64,000 nucleotides of DNA, taken from contig JAMPIV010000305.1 of NCBI GenBank assembly GCA_024509875.1, positions 845,001 to 909,000 on the forward strand, written 5' to 3'. This document shows positions 55,508-64,000 of the stretch, one piece after another. A program made the translations under genes and the position numbers. A model generated the notes under the pieces. It ran no database searches, was not told the origin of the DNA, and saw nothing but the letters and a program-made list of their open reading frames with translations. The number at the start of each line of letters is the position of its first letter. Position 1 is the first letter of the stretch. Origin of the DNA: Oreohelix idahoensis (lineage: Eukaryota; Mollusca; Gastropoda; Stylommatophora; Oreohelicidae).

Positions 55508-55512
55508 ATATA

Positions 55513-56941
55513 GTTACAAGTGAATATTAATATGTGAAAATTGCTAGTGGATGTCCAAGTCATTTGAGGCTGGCAACCTCAGCATATAGAATGATGATGT
55601 CATGAACCACCAGTGCCAGGGCTGGTGACTGCTTTATTGCGAGTTTCTTACAGAGAACCAAAAGCAGAAGTAGTCCCAAGTTCCTTAGGGAACAGGGAGT
55701 GTATAATGAAAGAAAGAATGTACATAATTTATATTATTAACATTTTCAATCAATGTAAAATGTAAAGTTAAATATACATCTATTCAATTTAAATGTAATG
55801 AATGTGTTTCCGTTCAATGGGATTAATATTAATTCTCAGCGATGGTAAAAGTTCTGAGGTAGATGGGATAGTGAAATGAAAAGAGGGCGGCGCATAAGTA
55901 TGTGTCGGGAAACTCAATACTCAGAGAGTATCTGTTTCCCTTCTTTTGTGACACTAGTTGGTGAACCAGTTGAGGGTATCTCTGGAACAAGTGAGAGTAT
56001 AAGTGGCCTGAAGTCGACGCTAGACACCATCATCAGACGGGTATTAGAGACGCAGGACGAACTTTGTAGACGCTCCCTGACGCTTCTGGGAACGTGCTGC
56101 GCCCTACAACATTGACCAGGGACGTGAATTATCCAGTCCTCCATCTACAAAGCCCAAACATCAGCTGGAGCAGAACAGACACTCATTGGCAGCTAAGTAG
56201 AAACATAAAAGCTGCCAAGTGAACTTTTAACCAAACCTCCATAACATCTTAAATGATTATTTATTTTTGTAAACTTTTAAAACATAATTGATTTTTCAGT
56301 TTGTTACTTGTATAAAGACAAATCTAAAGTTGATTTAATCATTTTAAATGTACTACATCCGTACGTCTCAGACAATGTCTTAAATACACGTAAGCAGAGC
56401 TGCATAATAATAAGAGGAAATTCGCAGAATTAACTCAGATGGGGGCTTGTACGAGCTAAAATTATATTACATAATACTTCACAGAAGATGACGGAGATAC
56501 TTGAGTTAACGTGCTCAGCCAATGCAGCATTGTTCTCGCTTTTCTGAATATCTTGTGAACACTCCCTGGAGGTAGAAGCATCATTCTCCTTCTATCTACT
56601 ACAACTCTGCCAAGAGTAATCTTGTTCAAAGGTAGACACCTTTGAAGACCCCCGTAAGCCACTCTTGAGTTTTGGCCACTGTTGGACCACCACTGCAGAG
56701 CTAAAGGGAAGCAACCCGTGACAAATATCAACGCATAAAGCATTAAAATGAATATAAAGTACAATATCTAGACAGAAAGAAGCATCAATACTTACTCAGT
56801 ACATATGGAGAAAGCAAAACAAAAACCAAAAAGCAACATAATTTTCTTTTTTAAATTAATGGATGCTTCCGTAGAATAGAGGGAATGAAGTGGTATAACA
56901 AAGTCATTAACAACGGAACTGATGACAAGAACCACACAGTT
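55513..56941. other. Unassigned DNA right of element C
   Basis: No transposon end is evident. An 80-codon frame at 55876-56115 (RRVLETQDELCRRSLTLLG) has no known motif and no splice context I trust. Confidence 0.5.
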
Positions 56942-56952
56942 GCCTGTGGAAC

Positions 56953-57183
56953 TTCTTCTTCTTCCTCGTTCGTCCTGAAAAGGACGTTAGTTGTGTTGTG
57001 TCTGCTTACACCGGAGCTGCAATATCTGCCCCTTTCGGCCGACACATCCGACTTTAGCACGGCATTTTTGGGGACCGGGTTTGCCTTCCCTCTTCGATCC
57101 CTACTCTCTCATCCAGGCTTCAGTGATGCAGCCTGTTTCCAGGACCACCACGTGGAGGTGGAGTAGGGTCTTGGTCAGCTCTG
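56953..57183 (-). mobile_element. GAA-tailed retroposon (231 bp) with 11-bp target duplication
   Basis: On the minus strand the 231-bp unit ends AACGTCCTTTTCAGGACG, AACGAGGAAGAAGAAGAA. GCCTGTGGAAC flanks it (56942-56952 and 57184-57194). The same unit ends the insert at 50467. The stem-loop at 56971-56986 is like the histone mRNA 3' stem-loop in form (see findings). No clear polymerase III boxes, so it could be a SINE or a fixed-length LINE 3' end. Confidence 0.75.
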
Positions 57184-57194
57184 GCCTGTGGAAC

Positions 57195-57432
57195 AAGAGA
57201 TAAGAACAAGACGCTGGAGACGGATGAGACACACATTAAGACAGCAGTCCTCGTTCCCCAATCTACAAGGTGAGAAGGGTGGAGGGAGACCAACGAATAC
57301 AATGGAGAAGAGACATGGAGAAAATGATGGAGGGTATGAAGGAAACATGGAAAGACCTTGAGCTGATGGCATGGGACAAGAAGATTTGGCATACGTTTGT
57401 TAAAGGCCTCTGCTCATTGGTAAGCTGAAGGA
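57195..57432 (+). pseudogene. LINE RT C-terminal remnant
   Basis: One frame reads IQWRRDMEKMMEGMKETWKD, LELMAWDKKIWHTFVKGLCS, then a stop. This Trp-rich ending (WRR..TW.DLELMA.D...W..FV..LC) is typical of the last residues of many LINE ORF2 proteins. The 11-bp duplication of the retroposon at 56953 interrupts it, so the LINE fragment is older. Confidence 0.6.
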
Positions 57433-57482
57433 TGAAGAATGAAAGATTGAGATCGACACTGTGGCAAGTACTGCCTACGAAC

Positions 57483-57678
57483 CAGTGGCGTAACTAGGGT
57501 TGATTTCGCCCAAGGTTAATGCAAAAAGTGGCGCCGCTTAAAAACTGTGCTTTAAAAATCTGGCTGAATTCATAAATCGGTATTTAAAATAGTTACTTTT
57601 TATAATACCGATTTCACAATGATAAAAACAAAATATACTTTTATTATTAAAAACGTATTAAGAAACGTATGTTGTTGC
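57483..57678 (+). mobile_element. hAT-like transposon end, interrupted by element D
   Basis: CAGTGGCGTAACTAGGGTTG is close to the common hAT terminal form CAGTGGCGTAGC. About 196 bp are seen before element D starts; the rest would lie beyond the window. Confidence 0.45.
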
Positions 57679-59702
57679 TGTCATGAAATATTCTAATCCA
57701 CATATATAAATTATTAGGTAAATATGAAGCCTAACAAATAAAATTAATAAAGAGAAGAGCAATGGTAAAATGACAGTGCTGTCACAAGGAATGTACTCGA
57801 AATCCCCTTGTTTTCTGCTTCGTCTGCAAATTGTAACGCTTTCACGTTGATAGTAAAAGCTTACTGTATTATACCCGCTTTCTTCAATGAAACGTGTGCT
57901 GTATTTCTTGGAAAAACATTAAGAGGCAGACTGCGTAATGACCTAAATTTTAAATTCCATTCATGTCTTTTTCTACATTACGTTACCAAAACGAACGAAC
58001 AGATGGACAAAAGGATAGCGAGAAGGGAGAGGCAGAAAGCCGAACATTAAACACGCGTCGCGCGATACACAATTACTACTATCACGCGTGTAAGTCTACA
58101 AGCACTAACTTTTTCAGACGGACAGTGATAAAATACACTACCCTTTCCCAGAGTTAGGTTTATAAATCATAAAAAACTCTTATTAGAAAAGATAACATTA
58201 GATGGGTTTACGGTTGAGAACATAACAGTACCCAGACAGAACATCTTCGAAACAGGAGGTAAAAGAAATTGCATATTTTGAACGCAGCCACGTAGCTCCT
58301 TTAAATTTGTATTTTTGGGTTCCTTAGGGCTTGCTGACAAATAATATGTAAAACGTTACGCAAATAGTCCAGGAATTAATAAATTATACCCAAAATAAAA
58401 TATTGGGGGTGCCTGACAGCATAAAATCATTTCTGCTCATAAGATTTTTTTTTAACGTGTTTGAAAAAAATTTACGTTACAGAAATAGCCTACCATGTAA
58501 ACTCCAAATTGATTGGAGCGCAACAAATGAAAGCCTAACCACGATTGGTCGGGCTATAAATACTATCTTGGTTGTTAGGGGAAACGGGGAAAGGTAACAT
58601 TTTTTCAAACACTTGTCGAAACGGGGCTCATTGGTCAGACTCGCTGATATACACACTTGGGAGCGTTAGTTCGAAACCACTTGTTTAAAATAGTTTGATA
58701 AAGCATCAGTGCGTTGAAGCCAGCATATATTTTGCTCAATAAAAGCCTGGAACATAGGCAGATGGAAATTTGTGCCAGTTTGTGCCAGAATTCATTGCTA
58801 ATCAACGTATCTGTGTTATTCGTATGAATTGTGGGACAGTGGTCTTGATGGTACTGAGCAGCACCTAGTCAGAGCTTTGCTGAATCCTGAGTCGGACAGC
58901 ATACTCCTTGGTCTTTTTAGCTATCAGTGAGGTGTCTCCTGAACCCAGAGGAGAATTCGAGCAGAGGAGTCCTTTCCTGCCGCCATCACGCCAGATAAGC
59001 GAATTGGCCAGCTGAGCTCAACATTATGTCCCCTCATCTTGAACTGACTTTTTAAAATTAACATTAAGAGGGGAATTTACTTGTCTTAAAATCAGGAACT
59101 GTGAACATCTCCAATACTGGTCCCTAAAGACAAACTATTGAAGTCATGATGACAAATACCAACAGAGCTTGAACAAAATAAAACCAGTATTACCTCATTT
59201 TACTACTACACAACTGACACACATAGAACATTTGTAATAATATATGTCACTACAATATTCATATTAAATACATTCTGTACATAACTTGTAATTTAAATTG
59301 ATTGTGATTCCTGGTTCCCTTGTAGTTGAATCAGGACACATATTCATTCATGCCAGTAATGAATACATATTGTTATTCGAAAGTTTATCAGTGACTCTTT
59401 TAAGATATCTTTGTAGAGTGTTATATGTATGTGAGTGTCACAGTGTTGTCAAGAGTAGTGGATTAAATTAAATTGTTTATCTGTCTGTTGTTGTGACTTA
59501 CACTTCCCCATACTCATACCCTAGACACATAACGTAGCATCACACTATTCCAGAATAATTCTGACTGAGATATATAGATATGTGGTAGCAAGTAAGGTTA
59601 TCTATAATACACTACTCTTAATAGATATAGATACCTTCACAGCTGATCTCAGTCAGTACACTAAGTTCCCTATAAATATTTATAACATCCCACTTCACCA
59701 CA
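57679..59702 (+). repeat. 5' LTR of element D
   Basis: 2024 bp, TGTCATGAAAT..CACTTCACCACA, followed by TATAT and the candidate primer site TGGGGTCTCGCTCTTGGG. A 9-bp stem (TCCTGGTTC 59309-59317 with GAATCAGGA 59328-59336, one G-T pair) lies where the other LTRs carry the stem before AATAAA, though AATAAA itself is not next to it here. Confidence 0.85.
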
Positions 59703-59894
59703 TATATTGGGGTCTCGCTCTTGGGATTTTGAATCTTTAACTATTAAAAATATTGGGGGTAATTCACTTCAGGGAATATAAGAATTAGAAGGTATCCTTG
59801 GGTGGAATTAAATAAGGTTGAGCTCACGGTGCCTGTGTTGTCCATTAGAGATTGAATTGTTGGTTAGACATTGTATAAATTTACCTGATAGACA

Positions 59895-61180
59895 ATGGCG
59901 GACCTGGCCAAATTTCGATCTGCTGCGGTTCAGACTGCAAAAGAGTTAGGATTAGATGGGCAAGTTATGGTTGCCTATGTCACAACGGAATGTGACAAAT
60001 TTATTGAACGCGAAGAAAGAAGGTTTGAAGCCGAAAGAAAGTTAGAGGCTGAAAGGGAAATTAAGAAGTTACAATTTGAAGCTGAGGCTGAGACTAAGAG
60101 GTTGCAGATTGAGGCTGACAAAGAGGCTAAAGATTGGAAGCAGAAAGAAGAGCTGCAGAAGAGAAGAAATTAGCTGCAGAAAGAGAAGAGAAGAAATTAG
60201 CTGCAGAAAGAGAAGAGAAGAAATTAGCTGCAGAAAGAGAAGAGAAGAAATTAGCTGCAGAAAGAGAAGAGAAGAGATTAGCTGCAGAGAGGGAAGCAGA
60301 AAAGGAGGAGAAGAGATTACAAAGGGAACATGAGTTACGACTAAGGGAGTTTGAGTTTCAAGGCCATGCTCCTGAAAATGGTGCCAGTCCCTTTGCCTCT
60401 GATGCTACGGTTACTCAGGGAGCCTCAACCTCAGCTATGAATTTTCATTTAGATCATTTTGTTGAGAAAGACGATGATATTGAGAGCTATATAAATAGGT
60501 ATGAACTATTAGCTACCACGTATGGGTTAGAGAGAGAAAGGTGGAGCTTAAAGTTATCTCAGGGACTTCGTGGGGCAGCTTATGAAGTTTTTGCAAAAAT
60601 GAGCAGAGGTGATCAGGAAAATTATGACATGCTAAAGCAGGCTCTTTTGTTAAGGTATGAAAAGAATGCAGAGTTTTACAGGAAAAAATTTAGGAATGCT
60701 AAACTACTGTCAGGTGAAACCTATCACCAGTTCTCTGCACGAATAGAGACATACTTGGAGAAATGGACTTCTCTGGGGAAAACCCAAGATCTTAAGGAAA
60801 TGGTCCTTATAGAGCAACTAAGAGAGTCCATGGCTCCAGACCTGAGAAAGTTTCTCATGGAACAAGGTGCAGAGAGGCTGGGTGAGTTGCTAAATGTTGC
60901 TGAAAGGTATCAAGCAGCTCAAGCAGAGGTAACAGGTAATAAAAAGAAACAGGTGGATAACTTTAGGGCACCACAGAACTTTAATAAATTTGATCCTAGG
61001 GATCAAAATAAAGGTAAGCACCAATTTGATAGGCCACGGTATGAAAATAAAAATAAATTCCCACAATTCGATGAAAGGAAATATGATGAAAGAAAATCTT
61101 TCAACCAAGGAAAAAGGTGGTGTAAAAATTGTCAGATGGACAATCATGACACTGACCGTTGCAGAAGGAAACCTGTGTAT
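59895..61180 (+). pseudogene. Element D: Gag (one indel)
   Basis: Starts MADLAKFRSAAVQTAKELG. The coiled coil changes phase near 60134 (frame one stops at 60171-60173; the other frame goes on with EKKLAAERE repeated). Then the full SCAN-like capsid: ETYHQFSARIETYLEKW, EQLRESMAPDLRKFL, EQGAERLGELLNVAERY. The CCHC knuckle CKNCQMDNHDTDRC is at 61123-61164. Compared with C it has the 16 residues that C lacks. Its coiled coil holds six 27-bp repeats. Confidence 0.85.
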
Positions 61181-62005
61181 ATGGCAACCCTTCAGGTCAG
61201 GTCGACCTCAAGACAGGAGGAGGATATTATGTTAGATACCACTCCAGAAGAGATGAGGAAGGCACAGGCTGGGGATACAACACTCAAGCCTTGTTTCAGA
61301 AAATTGTCAACTTGTCATACAACTCCAGGCAAGGGAGATTTTTACATGAAAAACAAGTTGATGTATAGGAAGACTGGAGTTAGATCCAATGGTCACGGAC
61401 AGCTGGTTCTTCCAAAAAGATATAGGACAGAATTAATAAGGAGCCTACATGTGAAACCAGATGGGGACCATGAGAAGATAGGTACCATCATTCAAAAGGT
61501 GGCTCACAATTATTATTGGCCCAAAGCAAGATGGGACATTGAGAATTTTGTAGAAAGGTGTAGCATAGCACATGAGGGAACACCCACAAGTGGGAACATG
61601 GATCAGGACCTGGACACGCCACGGGGCAAAATTAGGCCTGATAATAAAAAGAAAAATAGATTTGATAAAGTGGACCAAATGGAATGGGAAGCCCCTTTTC
61701 ACGGACAAGCTTCACTTAACTGTTTTACAATGGCCACTATGCGGAGAGTGCAAAAAGATGTCTTACCCCAGGATAAGCCGAAAATCCCTCAATCGGACTT
61801 AAACAAACTGGAGGAAGAGGATGTAGAGAGGAAATCTCTCATCAAGAATTTTAAGTGGGGAGAAAGCCCCAAAAGAAAAATTGGTAGCGGTCGTTTTGTG
61901 AATGATAATTCTGGGAGGAAAAATCATCACTATAAAGCTTCGAGTGGAAGAGACCATACCGGTGCATGGACAAATAGGTCCACACAATTAAAGGTCCATA
62001 TGTAG
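61181..62005 (+). CDS. Element D: integrase zinc domain plus integrase-replacing segment
   Basis: Continues the Gag frame. MATLQVRSTSRQEED and EEMRKAQAGDTTLKPCFRKL are the linker found after protease in C; the protease itself (about 135 residues) is missing. The zinc domain has HVKPDGDHEKIG and FVERCSIAH, so the last Cys is changed. From about 61576 to 61995 come about 140 basic residues homologous to the segment in A: DKVDQMEWEAPFH, MATMRRVQKDV, ESPKRKIGSGRFVND. No DDE residues of integrase are found. The frame ends VHM at 62003-62005, just where integrase-tail homology begins in another phase. Confidence 0.8.
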   Translation: MATLQVRSTSRQEEDIMLDTTPEEMRKAQAGDTTLKPCFRKLSTCHTTPGKGDFYMKNKLMYRKTGVRSNGHGQLVLPKRYRTELIRSLHVKPDGDHEKIGTIIQKVAHNYYWPKARWDIENFVERCSIAHEGTPTSGNMDQDLDTPRGKIRPDNKKKNRFDKVDQMEWEAPFHGQASLNCFTMATMRRVQKDVLPQDKPKIPQSDLNKLEEEDVERKSLIKNFKWGESPKRKIGSGRFVNDNSGRKNHHYKASSGRDHTGAWTNRSTQLKVHM

Positions 62006-62007
62006 CT

Positions 62008-63906
62008 TTGTTAAGAACGTGGACTGATGAAAAGGCAGAGGAAAACATTACATCTTCATACCAATATGTGAATGAGCTGACCACTCGGTTAAAAACTGGC
62101 TGGAAACTTGCCAATGAAAATTTGAAACAAGCCAGGAAGAAACATGCTGCCTATTATAACAGGAAGGCGAAAGACAGAAATTTGGCTGTGGGAGAGAAAG
62201 TACTGCTTCTTTTGCCTGGGAGTCAGAATAAGTTACAAATTGGATGGCAGGGTCCATATACAGTTCTAGAGAAGGTGTCTAGAACAAATTATAAGATAGA
62301 TAAGAAGGGGAAAGAAAAAATCTATCATGTGAATCTCCTGAAGAAATATTTGGAAAGAGAACATCAGGAAGAGACACACTTGTTGACCTTGTCCATCGCC
62401 ATGGAGATGAAAAAGGAACCACTTTCATCATTTGAATATCCATTACACCCCTGTGAGACAGCAGCACAGGTGAAAATCAGTACACATTTAACGAAAACTC
62501 AGAAAGAGAGAGTGCAACAGGTTCTAAATAATCATGCAGAGGTGTTAACAGACCGACCAGGGCATACAAACCTATTGGAATATGATATGAAACTCATAGA
62601 CTCCACACCTGTCTGTATGAAACCATATTCGATTCCGTTTGCTAAGGAAAAAGCTTTGAAGGAAGAGATAGACTATCTGTTGAAGGAAGGAATTATTTCG
62701 CACAGTGAGTCTTCGTATAGTTCCGGTGTTGTACTCTTAAGGAAGCCCTCTGGAGAACATAGACTCTGTATAGATTACAGGAGACTGAATGCTATTACAG
62801 AAGGACAGGTGGATCCATTGCCGGATACAAATCAGCTGTTTGCCAGACTAAATAAAGCTAAATATTTCTCAAAAGTGGATCTGAGTAAAGGATACTATCA
62901 GATTCCAGTAAAGCCTGAGGTTAGACCATACCTAGCTTTTAGTACCTCAGAAGGACACTATGAGTTTAATAGATTGCCATTTGGATTGAAGAATGCGCCT
63001 AGTGTCTTCTCTAGAATGATGAGAAAATTATTGGATCCTCTGAATAATCCCTGTATAACAAATTTTATGGATGATATCCTTATAGCAACAGAAACATTTG
63101 AGGAACACATTGACTCTCTGAACATGCTGTTTGATCGACTTAGGGAGGCAAATTTAACAGCCCGACCAACCAAATGTTGCGTTGGATGTAAAGAATTGGA
63201 ATTTTTGGGACACACAGTTTATCAGGGAAACATGACCCCTGACCCAAAGAATTTAGAGAAACTACAGAAAGCCCCGAGACCACAAACCAAGAAGGACGTG
63301 AGATCCTTTGTCTCATTATGTGGTTTCTACCAGAAGTATATCAAAAACTTTAATTCCATATGTGCACCGTTAACTGAATTGACACGTAAAGGACATCCAG
63401 ATCGCATTACATGGACACCACAATGTGAAATGACTTACCAAGAATTGAAGGAAAAGCTCACAAGTAAACCCATTTTGAAATTACCTGACTTAAGTCAAGA
63501 ATTCATAGTAAGGACGGATGCAAGTAATATTGGGTTAGGTGCAACTCTACTACAGAAATCAGATGCATTGGATGGGGAATTAAGCCCAGTGGCATATGCT
63601 AGCAGAAAGTTGAATAAAGCTGAAATCAACTACTCAACTAGCGAAAAAGAATGTCTTGCAGTAATATGGGCAATAAAGAAATTCAATATTTATCTATATG
63701 GGAAGGCATTTAAGTTGCAAACAGACCACAAACCTTTATCGTTTTTAGCACAGGCTAAGCATGAGAACTCTAGGTTACTCCGATGGTCTTTGCTTCTGGC
63801 TCCATATAATTTTAGCATTGAGTATATATCTGGAAAAACCAATCTGGGAGCGGATTTTTTAAGCCGCCATCCGTGTGATGAGAATCACCGTAAACCCCAG
63901 AAATAA
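62008..63906 (+). CDS. Element D: GPY/F domain, RT and RNase H, intact
   Basis: A 632-residue frame, minus one relative to the frame before it. It opens within the integrase tail (LRTWTDEKAEE) and has no obvious ATG there. Motifs: GWQGPYTVLEK; RT with KALKEEIDYLLKEGIISHSES, CIDYRRLNAI, VDLSKGYYQIPV, LPFGLKNAPSVF, FMDDIL; RNase H with RTDASNIGLGATLLQ, TSEKECLAVIWAIKKF, LQTDHKPLSF; then GADFLSRHPCDEN. All catalytic residues I can check are present. How it is translated (a shift, or a fusion made by a lost base) is open. Confidence 0.9.
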   Translation: MLRTWTDEKAEENITSSYQYVNELTTRLKTGWKLANENLKQARKKHAAYYNRKAKDRNLAVGEKVLLLLPGSQNKLQIGWQGPYTVLEKVSRTNYKIDKKGKEKIYHVNLLKKYLEREHQEETHLLTLSIAMEMKKEPLSSFEYPLHPCETAAQVKISTHLTKTQKERVQQVLNNHAEVLTDRPGHTNLLEYDMKLIDSTPVCMKPYSIPFAKEKALKEEIDYLLKEGIISHSESSYSSGVVLLRKPSGEHRLCIDYRRLNAITEGQVDPLPDTNQLFARLNKAKYFSKVDLSKGYYQIPVKPEVRPYLAFSTSEGHYEFNRLPFGLKNAPSVFSRMMRKLLDPLNNPCITNFMDDILIATETFEEHIDSLNMLFDRLREANLTARPTKCCVGCKELEFLGHTVYQGNMTPDPKNLEKLQKAPRPQTKKDVRSFVSLCGFYQKYIKNFNSICAPLTELTRKGHPDRITWTPQCEMTYQELKEKLTSKPILKLPDLSQEFIVRTDASNIGLGATLLQKSDALDGELSPVAYASRKLNKAEINYSTSEKECLAVIWAIKKFNIYLYGKAFKLQTDHKPLSFLAQAKHENSRLLRWSLLLAPYNFSIEYISGKTNLGADFLSRHPCDENHRKPQK

Positions 63907-63973
63907 TAATAAATTTCTCTATGTGTATATAGAATAAAGGACTGACATATAATGTCTGTTTTAAGAGGGGAGG

Positions 63974-64000
63974 TGTCATGAAATATTCTAATCCACATAT
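63974..64000 (+). repeat. 3' LTR of element D (first 27 bp)
   Basis: Identical to the first 27 bp of the LTR at 57679. The rest lies past the window. Confidence 0.9.

Larger units (their letters stand above)
57679..64000 (+). mobile_element. LTR retrotransposon D (Gmr1-like, integrase core missing), cut by window end
   Basis: 5' LTR 57679-59702; the 3' LTR starts at 63974 and its 27 visible bases (TGTCATGAAATATTC...) are identical. Inside are Gag, an integrase zinc domain, the same integrase-replacing segment as in A, then GPY/F, RT and RNase H, and the tract AAGAGGGGAGG (63963-63973). The protease is also missing: the knuckle leads directly to the linker that follows protease in C. RT and RNase H form one long intact frame. 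The only clear break in Gag is a one-base indel. Confidence 0.92.

Noticed and set aside
55876..56115. Possible small host protein (RRVLETQDELCRRSL)
   Set aside because: No homology, splice signal or codon evidence beyond an open frame.
1..64000. CRISPR arrays or prokaryotic operons
   Set aside because: The regular repeats are microsatellites and minisatellites; the gene content is entirely eukaryotic transposons.

Overview
This window is repeat-dense, intron-era animal DNA with no intact cellular gene that I can defend. It is eukaryotic: LTR retrotransposons, tRNA-headed SINEs, Tc1 and Tigger DNA transposons, LINE 3' ends and microsatellites sit inside one another. The mix (Gmr1-like Ty3/Gypsy elements, an R2-type endonuclease LINE, several tRNA SINEs, Tc1 and pogo/Tigger) suggests a metazoan invertebrate, perhaps a mollusc or another lophotrochozoan. 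That last step is a guess from repeat content only.

Layout. 1-3361: a 5'-truncated restriction-like-endonuclease LINE set inside a CATA microsatellite, a second LINE 3' end, then a cluster of tRNA-SINE units. 3362-28449: LTR retrotransposon A (minus strand), which has collected many insertions: a SINE (4329-4692), a 1.8-kb inverted-repeat DNA transposon (5157-6977), a GAA-tailed retroposon (6992-7232), a solo LTR placed exactly in A's polypurine tract (7942-10364), a whole second LTR element B inside A's gag (14186-23127), and another solo LTR in A's other LTR (25806-28400). 28450-32600: the rest of the SINE cluster, two Tc1 elements (the second holding a SINE), and two retroposon 3' ends. 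32599-35207: a solo LTR of the B family. 35208-44107: mostly unassigned DNA with a SINE, a Tigger element (38475-40827), a promoter-like patch and a possible exon with an 11-residue repeat. 44108-55507: LTR element C (plus strand), with nearly identical 2538-bp LTRs and a 1.6-kb insertion in its reverse transcriptase that carries a cellular-looking ORF. 55508-57678: unassigned DNA, a GAA-tailed retroposon, a LINE tail and one end of a hAT-like element. 57679-64000: LTR element D (plus strand), cut by the window edge 27 bp into its 3' LTR.

How the elements relate. A, B, C and D are related Ty3/Gypsy elements with integrase encoded before reverse transcriptase, the order known from the Gmr1 group, and with a SCAN-like Gag. 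Only C has all the domains. A and D keep RT and RNase H but have lost the integrase catalytic core; in both, the same unrelated, protein-conserved segment (ending in an IGSGRF motif) stands in its place. B keeps Gag, protease and an integrase with a complete DD35E triad but has no RT at all, its reading frame ending about 40 bp before the LTR. All carry or are flanked by 5-bp target duplications where these can be checked. The window therefore shows two complementary defective classes next to a full element, which points to mobilisation in trans; that is inference, the domain content is what the sequence shows.
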